From NCBI RefSeq assembly GCF_001465545.3, contig NZ_CP013480.3, forward strand, positions 1,736,001-1,800,000: a stretch of DNA of 64,000 nucleotides. The letters are read 5' to 3'. The notes beneath the pieces are model-generated. The model was not told the DNA's origin and searched no databases. It saw only the letters and a list, made by a program, of their open reading frames with translations. The position numbers were made by a program, and so were the translations under genes. The stretch is from Pandoraea norimbergensis. Its GTDB lineage: Bacteria > Pseudomonadota > Gammaproteobacteria > Burkholderiales > Burkholderiaceae. Below are positions 46,126-54,708 of the stretch, one piece after another (position 1 is the first letter of the stretch; each line of letters begins with the position of its first letter).

Positions 46126-48774
46126 ATGGCAAAGATGACAACGACCAGCGGAAAAAAGACGGTTATCCCTGCACCGAAGGCAAAGCGCGCGACAAGCGCG
46201 GCGGCGGCATCTGGTGGGAAGGGGGCGTCTCGCTCTGCGGAGGCTGGCGTTGCAGTAAAGGCCACAAAGGTATCGCAAGCCACGAAGAAGACAGCCAGCC
46301 AGGCAAGTTCGGCGAAACGTACTACGCAAGATAAGGCAGCCGCCGGCGCAAAATCAAAGACGACCGGCAAGACGGCTGCGAAGGTGACCGATGTCACCAC
46401 GCGAAAGAGTGCGACCGCCGCAGGGGTGGGGGCTGCGAAATTGGCCAAGCCAGCAGCCAGGCCCACGGTGAAGTCAACGCCGCCCGTCAAGGCGACGAAG
46501 GCGGCGACAAGCCCGAAGGCGACGGCCGGCGAGAAACCGCAGGCCCGACAACCCGCTGAAAAAAGCGCGAAGAGCGCAACCACCGCCAAGGCAGCGACCT
46601 CGGCGGGCCGCAGTACACCTGCGACGCAGGCACCACCCAGCAAGACCGGTGCCTCCCGCAAATCCGAAGTTGTGGAAGTCGTCACGACGGCAGAAGTTGC
46701 GTTGCGCGTCCCCAAGACGCGTGGCAGAGCCGCGAAGACTCCCGCTCCGGATGCGCAGAACGTCGCAGCGAATACTAACGATCAACCCGTGAACGAAGAT
46801 CAGACCAAAGTGGAAAAGCAGAAGGCGCGAGATCGCCGGGCAAAAGAGAAAGCACTGCTCAAGGACGCATTTTCCTCGCACCAGCCCGGTACGGCGGAGG
46901 AACTTGAGGAACGTCGCGGCAAACTGAAGGCGCTGATCAAGCTGGGTAAGGAGCGTGGCTTCCTGACCTTCGCCGAAATCAACGACCACTTGCCGGACGA
47001 GCTGGTTGAGAGCGAGGCGCTTGAGGGCGTGATCGGCACGTTCAACGACATGGGTATTGCTGTGTATGAGCAAGCGCCTGATGCCGAAACGCTGTTGCTC
47101 AACGACAATGCACCGAACGCTGCTTCGGACGACGAAGTCGAGGAAGAGGCTGAGGCAGCCCTGTCGACCGTTGACTCCGAGTTTGGCCGCACGACGGACC
47201 CGGTGCGCATGTACATGCGCGAAATGGGCACGGTCGAGCTGCTGACGCGCGAGGGCGAAATCGAGATCGCCAAGCGTATTGAAGAAGGCCTGAAGCACAT
47301 GGTGCAGGCCATTTCTGCGTGCCCGACGACGATCGCCGAAATTCTGGCGATGGCCGAAAAGGTCGAGCGTGAAGAAATGCGCATTGACGAAGTGGTCGAT
47401 GGCCTGATCGATCCGAATGCAGACGCCGTTGCGGCGGCGGCTGCGGCCTCTGACGACGAAGACTTCGACGCTGACGCGGAAGAAGAAGAGGAAGCCGAGG
47501 AAGAGGCTGACGAGGAAGACGACAGCAGCAGCGGCGGCGGTGCTTCGGCAGCGCAGGTCGAGCAGCTCAAGCGTGACTCGCTGGCCAAGTTCGCTGCGAT
47601 TGCCGATTGGTTCGGCAAGATGCGCCGTGCGTTCGAGAAGGAAGGTTATCAGTCGAAGCCGTACGTGAAGGCTGGCGAAGCCATCCAGGCCGAACTGATG
47701 ACGATTCGCTTCACGGCGCGTACGGTCGAGCGTCTGTGCGACACGCTGCGCTCGCAAGTGGACGAAGTGCGTAACGTTGAGCGCGCGATTCTGTACATCG
47801 TGGTCGACAAGTGCGGCATGCCGCGCGCCGATTTCGTGGCTCGCTTCCCGGGCAACGAAACGAATCTCGACTGGATTTACACGGTCGTGGCCGACAACAA
47901 GGCTTACAGCACTGTGGTCGAGCGTAACGTGCCGGCCGTGCAGGAACTTCAGCAGAAGCTGATCGACCTTCAGGCGCGTGTGGTGTTGCCGTTGGCGGAG
48001 TTGAAGGACGTCAACCGCAAGATGTCGGAAGGCGAGCGTCGTGCGCGCAAGGCCAAGCGTGAAATGACCGAGGCAAACTTGCGTCTGGTGATTTCGATCG
48101 CGAAGAAGTACACGAACCGTGGTCTGCAATTCCTGGATCTGATTCAGGAAGGCAACATTGGCCTGATGAAGGCGGTGGACAAGTTCGAATACCGTCGCGG
48201 TTACAAGTTCTCGACGTATGCCACGTGGTGGATTCGTCAGGCCATTACGCGCTCGATTGCTGACCAGGCCCGTACCATCCGTATTCCGGTGCACATGATC
48301 GAAACGATCAACAAGATGAACCGGATTTCGCGTCAGATCTTGCAGGAAACCGGTGTTGAGCCGGATCCGGCAACGCTGGCCGAGAAGATGGAAATGCCGG
48401 AAGACAAGATCCGCAAGATCATGAAGATCGCGAAAGAACCGATCTCCATGGAGACGCCGATCGGTGACGACGACGATTCGCACTTGGGCGATTTCATCGA
48501 AGATACCGGCACGGTGGCGCCTGCGGATGCGGCATTGCATGGTAGTATGCGCGACGTCGTGAAGGACGTGCTTGATTCGTTGACGCCGCGCGAGGCCAAG
48601 GTGCTGCGCATGCGCTTCGGTATCGAGATGAGCACGGATCACACGCTCGAGGAAGTGGGCAAGCAGTTCGACGTGACGCGTGAGCGTATTCGTCAGATTG
48701 AGGCCAAGGCGCTGCGCAAGCTGCGTCACCCGAGCCGCTCCGACAAGCTCAAGTCGTTCCTCGAAGGCAATTGA
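46126..48774 (+). CDS. rpoD: RNA polymerase sigma-70 factor with long basic N-terminal extension
   Basis: 882 residues from the chosen ATG, far longer than E. coli RpoD (613). Residues about 1-225 are Lys/Ala/Thr/Ser-rich, histone-H1-like and of low complexity. Region 1.1 follows ([19 protein letters not shown] near 269), then region 1.2 ([12 protein letters not shown] near 358). A very acidic spacer ([20 protein letters not shown]) lies near 443. Region 2 includes the -10-binding [20 protein letters not shown]. Region 4 near 822 contains [20 protein letters not shown], which reads the -35 box. A GTG ten codons upstream is an alternative start. tRNA-Ile2 follows 28 bases after the stop. Confidence 0.96.
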   Translation: MAKMTTTSGKKTVIPAPKAKRATSAAAASGGKGASRSAEAGVAVKATKVSQATKKTASQASSAKRTTQDKAAAGAKSKTTGKTAAKVTDVTTRKSATAAGVGAAKLAKPAARPTVKSTPPVKATKAATSPKATAGEKPQARQPAEKSAKSATTAKAATSAGRSTPATQAPPSKTGASRKSEVVEVVTTAEVALRVPKTRGRAAKTPAPDAQNVAANTNDQPVNEDQTKVEKQKARDRRAKEKALLKDAFSSHQPGTAEELEERRGKLKALIKLGKERGFLTFAEINDHLPDELVESEALEGVIGTFNDMGIAVYEQAPDAETLLLNDNAPNAASDDEVEEEAEAALSTVDSEFGRTTDPVRMYMREMGTVELLTREGEIEIAKRIEEGLKHMVQAISACPTTIAEILAMAEKVEREEMRIDEVVDGLIDPNADAVAAAAAASDDEDFDADAEEEEEAEEEADEEDDSSSGGGASAAQVEQLKRDSLAKFAAIADWFGKMRRAFEKEGYQSKPYVKAGEAIQAELMTIRFTARTVERLCDTLRSQVDEVRNVERAILYIVVDKCGMPRADFVARFPGNETNLDWIYTVVADNKAYSTVVERNVPAVQELQQKLIDLQARVVLPLAELKDVNRKMSEGERRARKAKREMTEANLRLVISIAKKYTNRGLQFLDLIQEGNIGLMKAVDKFEYRRGYKFSTYATWWIRQAITRSIADQARTIRIPVHMIETINKMNRISRQILQETGVEPDPATLAEKMEMPEDKIRKIMKIAKEPISMETPIGDDDDSHLGDFIEDTGTVAPADAALHGSMRDVVKDVLDSLTPREAKVLRMRFGIEMSTDHTLEEVGKQFDVTRERIRQIEAKALRKLRHPSRSDKLKSFLEGN

Positions 48775-48802
48775 TTGCTGCTGAGCGAGCGCCGGTAGTT
48801 AA

Positions 48803-48878
<76 letters not shown>

Positions 48879-48888
48879 AAGAAGTAAG

Positions 48889-48920
48889 AAAGCCCCTGAC
48901 GGTGACGTCAGGGGCTTTTT
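48889..48920 (+). terminator. Terminator after tRNA-Ile2
   Basis: AAAGCCCCTGAC pairs with GTCAGGGGCTTT around a 6-base loop, followed by a T-rich run. Confidence 0.93.
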
Positions 48921-48963
48921 GTTTTTCAAGTCCGTCCTACCTACCGGCGGGACTCAACATGCC

Positions 48964-49419
48964 TCAGCAATCCACGGCCGCCTGAGGCGCATTGCGAAAG
49001 CTGATGGCCATGCGGTTGTACGCGTTCATTAGACTGATGGCGATCGTCAGGTCGACCAACTCACGCGCATCGAACACTTCACGTGCTTCGGCATACTGAG
49101 CATCCGGCACGCCCGTTTGAGCGACGAGCGTGACTGATTCGGCCCACGACAGTGCCGCACGCTCGCGGGCGTCGAACAGATGGCCAGCTTCCCGCCATGC
49201 CTGCACCAGCGCGAGCTTTTCCACGTTCACCCCTTTCTTCAGCAGGTCTCGCGTGTGCATGTCGAGGCAGAACGCGCAGTTGTTGATCTGCGAAACACGC
49301 AAATACACCAGCTCGACGAGTACCGGCGGCAAGCTCGATTGCGTGACGTAGCTGTACACGCCACCGAGCGCTTTCGCCCCCCCGGGCGCGACTTGGTTGT
49401 AATCGAGTCGCTTACTCAT
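48964..49419 (-). CDS. AhpD-like carboxymuconolactone decarboxylase family protein
   Basis: 151 residues. INNCAFCLDMHTRDLLKKG contains the CxxC plus His motif of alkylhydroperoxidase AhpD, which reduces peroxides through a thiol-disulfide cycle. The fold family is carboxymuconolactone decarboxylase. The start overlaps the stop of the upstream cupin gene by 8 bases, showing translational coupling. Both genes are divergent from a MocR-type regulator. A role in peroxide or electrophile defence under that regulator is inferred. Confidence 0.9.
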   Translation of the reverse strand: MSKRLDYNQVAPGGAKALGGVYSYVTQSSLPPVLVELVYLRVSQINNCAFCLDMHTRDLLKKGVNVEKLALVQAWREAGHLFDARERAALSWAESVTLVAQTGVPDAQYAEAREVFDARELVDLTIAISLMNAYNRMAISFRNAPQAAVDC

Positions 49420-49891
49420 GTGAGTTCTCCTTCGTAGCGCCTGCGGCAGGCAGCGGCGTGGTCAAGTCTTTGTCTTGCGTATCGACGACAAACACGGCAA
49501 GCAGCTTCGCGGGTTTCGTCTTGCTGGCATTACGGCTGACCCGGTGGATGGCGCCCGGGGTTTCAAAGAAAGCTTCGCCCGCGCGATAAACACGCTTCGG
49601 CCCGTCGTCGACCTGAGACTCGATCTCGCCCGAAACGACATAAGCGTAGATGAACGCAGACTTCGCATGCGCATGTGGCACTGAAGCGCCCCCGGGCGCG
49701 TAGTCGACGACCACGGCCTCAAGCGATTTGCCGGGGACGTTCGGCAGCGCATGGGCGAAGTTGGGCGTAACGGTCTCACCGTTGCTGTGGATGTTCGGTG
49801 CGCCATGGGCGCTCGCCGGGGCCGCCAGCGAAAGGTTGGCTGCGACGGCAGCCACGGTTACGGCGAGCGAGATGATGAAACGAGATTTCAT
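49412..49891 (-). CDS. Exported cupin-domain protein
   Basis: 159 residues. The N-terminal signal peptide is MKSRFIISLAVTVAAVAANL with a cleavage-like site after PASAH. The cupin core has GGASVPHAHAKSAFIYAYV and GEAFFETPGAIHRVSRN, holding the His metal ligands. AGGAGA before the ATG at 49891 decides the start over a longer open frame. It is probably a periplasmic small-molecule-binding or oxygenase-like cupin. It overlaps the AhpD-like gene and is divergent from the MocR gene 109 bases away. Confidence 0.9.
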   Translation of the reverse strand: MKSRFIISLAVTVAAVAANLSLAAPASAHGAPNIHSNGETVTPNFAHALPNVPGKSLEAVVVDYAPGGASVPHAHAKSAFIYAYVVSGEIESQVDDGPKRVYRAGEAFFETPGAIHRVSRNASKTKPAKLLAVFVVDTQDKDLTTPLPAAGATKENSHE

Positions 49892-49952
49892 GAGAGCGTT
49901 CTCCTGTTTGCGTTCTGCTATTCTCGTGCCGGGTTGGGCCAACAGAAAGCAC

Positions 49953-49970
49953 CAAGAATCAACATTCTTG
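49953..49970. promoter_or_regulatory. Perfect inverted repeat, candidate MocR operator
   Basis: CAAGAAT and ATTCTTG with a 4-base spacer lie in the 109-base divergent gap between the cupin and MocR genes. A symmetric site here is where a MocR protein would control both directions. Confidence 0.5.
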
Positions 49971-50000
49971 CTGTACCACCAGCCCTGCCGGGAGGGGCCA

Positions 50001-51401
50001 ATGACGCTTCAGATTCAACTCGACCGCTCTGCGGCAACGCCACTGTCCGAGCAGATCCGTTTGGCGATCAGCGCCGCCATCGAGCGTGGCACGCTGGCGC
50101 CGGGGGCGCGTTTGCCGTCGTGGCTCGACCTCGCCGCACAGCTCGGCGTGGCAAGAGGCACGGTCAGGCTTGCCTACGACCGGCTGTCGGACGCGCAACT
50201 CATTACGGCGTCGCGCGCCGCAGGCACACGGGTGGCGGAGCGGCCGCTTCGTCGCAAGACGCCCGACACCGCCTACGATCCGGGCCCGTTTATGCGGACC
50301 TACGAAGGGCTCACTGCCGGGCCGGCCATCTTCCAGATGGGTGTCTCGGCCCAGCAGACGCTACCGGCGAAGCTCTTCACTCACGTGCGCGCATTTGCCC
50401 TTCGTGCCGAGACCAACTCATCCGTCGTGTATCCGGACCCACGCGGTGAACCGAACCTGCGCCGGGAAATCGCGGCGTACGTCAGCCTTGCACGCGGCAT
50501 CGCATGCTCGCCCGATCAGGTCATCGTCACGAGCGGATTCAGCGGCGGGCTGGGTCTGGCGCTGAGAGTGCTGGGGTTGGAGGGAAAACAGGCGTGGGTG
50601 GAGAATCCGGGCTTCCCGTTCGCCAGACACGGTCTGACGCTGGCCCATCTCAAACTCTGTGCTGTGCCTGTCGACAGCGAGGGAATCGACGTGGCCTACG
50701 GCATTGCCAACGCACCCGAGGCTTCGCTGGTGCTGGTGACGCCCGGACAGCAGGCGCCGCTGGGCCCGACGCTGTCGTTGGCGCGACGTCTTCAACTGTT
50801 GGACTGGGCGACGAAAAACGACGCATGGATCATTGAAGACGACTATCTCAGCGAATTGCAGTTGAGCGCCCGTGCGGCACCCGCACTGGCGTCGCTGGAC
50901 CGGGGCCAACGAGTCATTCATATCGGCTCGTTCAGCAAGACCATCAGCCCCGCGCTACGGTTGGGGTTCGTCGTCGTTCCGCCGCCGCTTGCTTCGAAGT
51001 TTGCCGAAGTCACCGCCTGTCTGGCCCCCGCGCCTTGGCCGTCGGTGCAGCTCGCCGCCGCCAAGTTCATGGCGGAGGGCCACTATCTGCGGCATCTACG
51101 GCGGTTGAAGCGTCTATACTTCGCGCAACGTGCGGCGCTTCTCCAGTCTCTTGAGACGCACGCATTGGAAACCGTATCCGCCGGCCTTGCCGTATTGGTT
51201 CGCTTGCCCGATGGCGTGTCGGATGTCGACGTGGCGGGCGCGTTGCTGACGTACGGGCTGGGACCCGCGGCCCTGTCGCCTTGGTATGTGACGCCCGAGA
51301 CCGCCCGGTCAGGGCTCTTGCTGGGCGTGGCCACCGCACCTGAAACCAACTTGGCACGCGCCTCGGCGCGCCTCGCCGAAGTCATACGTCGCTTGAGATG
51401 A
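50001..51401 (+). CDS. MocR-type GntR regulator with aminotransferase domain
   Basis: 466 residues. The N-terminal wHTH (residues about 10-75: PLSEQIRLAISAAIERG, LPSWLDLAAQLGVARGTVRL) is GntR-like. The C-terminal fold-type I aminotransferase-like domain binds PLP at GSFSKTISPALRLGF. MocR proteins use PLP or an adduct as effector. GGAGGGG lies 3 bases before the ATG, fixing the start. It is followed 3 bases later by a Crp/Fnr gene on the same strand and is divergent from the cupin/AhpD-like pair. Confidence 0.94.
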   Translation: MTLQIQLDRSAATPLSEQIRLAISAAIERGTLAPGARLPSWLDLAAQLGVARGTVRLAYDRLSDAQLITASRAAGTRVAERPLRRKTPDTAYDPGPFMRTYEGLTAGPAIFQMGVSAQQTLPAKLFTHVRAFALRAETNSSVVYPDPRGEPNLRREIAAYVSLARGIACSPDQVIVTSGFSGGLGLALRVLGLEGKQAWVENPGFPFARHGLTLAHLKLCAVPVDSEGIDVAYGIANAPEASLVLVTPGQQAPLGPTLSLARRLQLLDWATKNDAWIIEDDYLSELQLSARAAPALASLDRGQRVIHIGSFSKTISPALRLGFVVVPPPLASKFAEVTACLAPAPWPSVQLAAAKFMAEGHYLRHLRRLKRLYFAQRAALLQSLETHALETVSAGLAVLVRLPDGVSDVDVAGALLTYGLGPAALSPWYVTPETARSGLLLGVATAPETNLARASARLAEVIRRLR

Positions 51402-51404
51402 CTT

Positions 51405-52085
51405 ATGCCTACGAAAAAACTCGCGCTTCCCACGACGCAAACTTGGCATCTCGACGACGCGACGGCCGATATCTGGACACAAGCGGCCCATCTCGGACAC
51501 AGAAAGAAATACGTCAAAGGCACCGTCATTTATCGGCAGGGAGAGCAGGGTTTCACCTTCTACTTCCTGCTCGCCGGGCGAGTGCAGGTCTCCATTTTTC
51601 AGCACGATGGCGCCGAGTTCATTCTTGAAGTGATGGGGCCGGGGTCGATGTTTGGTGAAAGCCCTGCGGTGGAGGGCGATAGCCGCATTGCCACCGCGAT
51701 CACGGTCGAAGATGCCGAGCTCATCGAATTCGACATTCGCGCGATCTTTGATGCAATTCCGGCGCGTCCTGAATTGGCCGTGTCGTTGATGCGCATCATT
51801 GCACTCAAGCAACGCGTGCTCGCATCGCGCATTCAATATCTGGCGCTGCCCAAACCGGAAATGCGTATCGGCGAACTCCTCGCCCGCCTTGCCGACCTGT
51901 ATGGCGAAGTGCACGAAGGCCGCACGCTGATTTCGATCGCCCTGACCCACGAGCAGATCGCCGCGATGACCGGCGCTACGCGTGTCACCGTGACCCGCGC
52001 GTTAAAGCGCCTGACCGACCTTGGCGTGATCGAATTAAAACAACGCCGCATTTGGGTCATCGATCGCTCACGACTTCTCGGCTGA
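51405..52085 (+). CDS. Crp/Fnr-family transcriptional regulator
   Basis: 226 residues. The N-terminal cyclic-nucleotide-like sensor domain has VIYRQGEQGFTFYFLLAGRV and GSMFGESPAVEG. The C-terminal HTH_Crp has LTHEQIAAMTGATRVTVTRAL. No N-terminal Cys cluster is present, so it is not an oxygen-sensing Fnr. It follows the MocR gene by 3 bases and precedes ridA by 109 bases. It is probably the local regulator of the ridA-hppD-prephenate dehydratase genes, which is an inference from order. Confidence 0.92.
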   Translation: MPTKKLALPTTQTWHLDDATADIWTQAAHLGHRKKYVKGTVIYRQGEQGFTFYFLLAGRVQVSIFQHDGAEFILEVMGPGSMFGESPAVEGDSRIATAITVEDAELIEFDIRAIFDAIPARPELAVSLMRIIALKQRVLASRIQYLALPKPEMRIGELLARLADLYGEVHEGRTLISIALTHEQIAAMTGATRVTVTRALKRLTDLGVIELKQRRIWVIDRSRLLG

Positions 52086-52194
52086 TTTGGTAGCGCGATA
52101 TACAGACTTGGCGTTTTCGCCTCGATAGAGTGATGTGCACGCAGTCCCTTGCGAATTGCCCATTCCTCTATTCCCCTAGCGAGAAGGAATCACC

Positions 52195-52611
52195 ATGAGC
52201 CATATCGAGCGCTTGCGCCTGCCTGAAGACGATGCCACTTTCGGCGGCAATCGTATCTTCGATCTGTTTCAATATTCACCGGCGGTCACCGCCAACGGAC
52301 TGGTGTTTATCGCGGGTCAAATCGGTCTGCGGGCCGACGGTACGATCCCCGAGTCGCCGAAGGAACAAATCGATGCCGCGTTCAAGCGCATCGCTGCCGT
52401 GCTCACCCACTTGGGGCTCGACTTCACCGACGTCGTCGAGTTGGTCTCGTACCACACGGACCTGACGAACCATCTGGCAGACTTCCGCGCGGTGAAGGCG
52501 CAATACATCCGCGCAGATTTCCCGGCGTGGACCATTCTTGGCATCGCCGCGCTGGCTCGCCCCGAGCTGATCGTCGAAATCAAGGTCGTTGCCGCAACGC
52601 GCAAGGCCTGA
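52195..52611 (+). CDS. RidA-family imine deaminase-like protein
   Basis: 138 residues of the Rid/YjgF superfamily. GLVFIAGQIGLRADGTIPES and ADFRAVKAQYIRADFPAWT match the family. AGQIG and an Arg-free C-terminal end (ELIVEIKVVAAT) suggest a RidA relative outside the canonical subgroup. RidA proteins deaminate reactive 2-aminoacrylate or related imines made by PLP enzymes. It is 1 base from the hppD start, so translational coupling is likely. AAGGAA precedes the ATG. Confidence 0.92.
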   Translation: MSHIERLRLPEDDATFGGNRIFDLFQYSPAVTANGLVFIAGQIGLRADGTIPESPKEQIDAAFKRIAAVLTHLGLDFTDVVELVSYHTDLTNHLADFRAVKAQYIRADFPAWTILGIAALARPELIVEIKVVAATRKA

Positions 52612-52612
52612 C

Positions 52613-53644
52613 ATGAGCGATCCAGTCAAAACGGACGGTTTCGCCTTTGTCGAATTCGTTGCCGAGAATCCCCGAGCACTCGTCGCGCTATTTCAGAAGC
52701 TGGGTTTTCGCGTTCGCGGACAAGCGCGGGGTGACGTGTATCTGATGACGCAGGGGGCCGCGGCGTTCATCGTGAACGGGATGTCGAGCCGCTTCCGCGA
52801 GACGCATGGCACATCGGTGCGCGCCATTGGCATTCGTGTGAATGACGCTGCGCGTGCACAGTCACAAGCGTTCGCAGGCGGGGCTGCGGTGGCGCTGGCG
52901 AGCAAGGAGGGTGCCTTCGTTGTCGATGCCCCGGCAATTCTCGGCATCGGAGACAGCCTGGTGTACTTCGTGGATTTCGACTTCCGGCAGGTATTCAACG
53001 CCTCAGTTGAAGCAGGGAATATCGCTGATGGCGGTGCCAGCATCGTGGCGGTCGACCATACGTCGAACATCGTGCATCCGGAGAACCTCGATCGCTGGGC
53101 GAACTTCTATCGCGACACGTTCGGCTTTGCGGAGAAGCAATACCTTGAAGTCAAGGGACACATGTCCGGGATGCGCGCGCGCTCCATGGTCAGCCCATGT
53201 GGCCGCGTGTCGATTCCGGTGGCAGCGGCGGCCCATGACAAGCCCGGGGTGCTGAACCAGAACGACGAGTTCATTCGTGACTATGGCGGAGAGGGCATCC
53301 AGCACATTGCCCTGTTGACCTCTGACATTGAAAACACCATCGACAAGTTGAGTCAGGCGGGAATTGAGTTTATGCAGGCGCCTTCGCCAACGTATTACGC
53401 TGGCATAGCAACTCGCCTGCCCAATCACGGAATTGACGTTGAACGCCTTGCTGGCCGAGGTATTCTCGTCGACGGAAAGGGGCCTAAGCGTGTGCTTCTA
53501 CAGCGTTTCACGAAAAGGCAAATCGGCCCCGTGTTCTTCGAAATCATCGAGCGACGGGGCGAGGACGGGTTCGGCGAAGGCAATTTCAAGGCCCTGTTCG
53601 AATCGCAGGAGAAGGACCAGCAAGCGCGCGGCTTGAACGAATGA
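52613..53644 (+). CDS. hppD: 4-Hydroxyphenylpyruvate dioxygenase
   Basis: 343 residues. It converts 4-hydroxyphenylpyruvate to homogentisate in tyrosine catabolism using non-haem Fe(II). It has two VOC-type domains. The C-terminal domain carries the iron ligands His (VDHTSNIVHPENL near 149), His (GGEGIQHIALLT near 230) and Glu (VFFEIIERRG near 309). The start at 52613 is set by position 1 base after ridA; the frame is open eight codons upstream. The sequence stays in the same-strand set with ridA and the prephenate dehydratase gene. It may be a second HPPD, and no homogentisate dioxygenase is near. Confidence 0.93.
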   Translation: MSDPVKTDGFAFVEFVAENPRALVALFQKLGFRVRGQARGDVYLMTQGAAAFIVNGMSSRFRETHGTSVRAIGIRVNDAARAQSQAFAGGAAVALASKEGAFVVDAPAILGIGDSLVYFVDFDFRQVFNASVEAGNIADGGASIVAVDHTSNIVHPENLDRWANFYRDTFGFAEKQYLEVKGHMSGMRARSMVSPCGRVSIPVAAAAHDKPGVLNQNDEFIRDYGGEGIQHIALLTSDIENTIDKLSQAGIEFMQAPSPTYYAGIATRLPNHGIDVERLAGRGILVDGKGPKRVLLQRFTKRQIGPVFFEIIERRGEDGFGEGNFKALFESQEKDQQARGLNE

Positions 53645-53661
53645 ATCGAGGAGACATAACA

Positions 53662-54531
53662 ATGCGGAAAATGACCCGGCTTTCACTAGCGTTCGCCATC
53701 GCAAGTGCTGCGTGTATTTCAAATGCCGGCGCGGCAGGACAGACAGGATATTTAGGGCCGGCGGGCTCGTGGACGCATCAGGCGTGTCTCGACCTTTACG
53801 GCGCCGCCGACTTGGTGCCACTTGCCCGGGAGGATTTGTTCGCGCAGTACCGGTCGGGTCAAGTGAGCCGTATTTGTGTGCCGGTGACCACGTCCGCCGT
53901 TGGCGTCACGCCGTACCTTGACGACGTTCTCGCGTTACCCGATGGGCAGATTGTTGCGGAGTATCCCAAGATGCTCGGCTACAGCCTGCTCGCCAACCCG
54001 GGCACGAAACGCGAGGACATCAAACAGGTGCTGGCCCATCCTGTGGCACTCGAAGAGGTGAAGCCTTGGCTGGATAAGGAAATGCCCGACGTGCAGCGCG
54101 TGGCGTCGGCAAGCGGCGGTGCAGCGGCGCAAACGGTCGCCAAGGGCGGCCGCCACGATCAGGCGTCGATGGGGCCCAAGGTAGGTGGAGAAATCTACGG
54201 CCTTGTGGCGCTGGCGAACGGCATCGAAGAGGGGCCCCAAAATGTTACGCGATGGTGGGTGCTGGGCCGGGAAATGCCCGCCCCCACGGGTAACGACAAG
54301 ACGTCACTGCTGGTTGAAACCGCCGACGCGCAGTTCTCAACGGTGCTCAAGGCGATCGATGGAAGCGGCGTGAAGATTCTCGATATCTACGAGCGTCCGA
54401 GCAAAAAAACGCTGGACACCCATCGGTACGTCGTTGAAGTCGCCGGGCACGCAAAAGTAGGCGCCCTCGCCACGTTTCTGGCGGCGAATCCGAACATTCG
54501 TGTGCTCGGCTCCTACCCGCGAAAGTATTGA
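53662..54531 (+). CDS. Apparently exported prephenate dehydratase (PDT-ACT)
   Basis: 289 residues. The N-terminus MTRLSLAFAIASAACISNAG followed by AAGQ is a signal peptide. The PDT domain (about residues 28-205) starts GYLGPAGSWTHQACLDLYG, and NVTRWWVLGR near 194 is the TRF-type catalytic motif with Thr kept and Phe changed to Trp. The ACT domain (about 212-289) with KTSLLVETADAQFS and ILDIYERPSKK would bind Phe or another effector. The enzyme makes phenylpyruvate from prephenate. GAGGAG lies 8 bases before the ATG. Export of a PDT-fold enzyme is unusual, although periplasmic dehydratases of another fold (PheC) exist. Confidence 0.85.
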   Translation: MRKMTRLSLAFAIASAACISNAGAAGQTGYLGPAGSWTHQACLDLYGAADLVPLAREDLFAQYRSGQVSRICVPVTTSAVGVTPYLDDVLALPDGQIVAEYPKMLGYSLLANPGTKREDIKQVLAHPVALEEVKPWLDKEMPDVQRVASASGGAAAQTVAKGGRHDQASMGPKVGGEIYGLVALANGIEEGPQNVTRWWVLGREMPAPTGNDKTSLLVETADAQFSTVLKAIDGSGVKILDIYERPSKKTLDTHRYVVEVAGHAKVGALATFLAANPNIRVLGSYPRKY

Positions 54532-54708
54532 GCGGAACTTGCGCAGGCGTTACCAGATGCCGAGGGCGGGTCAGAATCGATAGTTCGCTCGCAAACTACC
54601 TTGCTGCACCGATGCGCGTGACGTCATAAGCATTCCACAAGCGATTCGTTCCCCTCGTGGCGGTGGCCGATTAGTCTGGACGGCACACTAAACTTCGATG
54701 GATTCGCC

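Noticed and set aside
52108..52123. Crp/Fnr binding site before ridA (GGCG-TTTT-CGCC)
   Set aside because: It is a short inverted repeat but does not match TTGAT-N4-ATCAA or the CRP consensus well enough.
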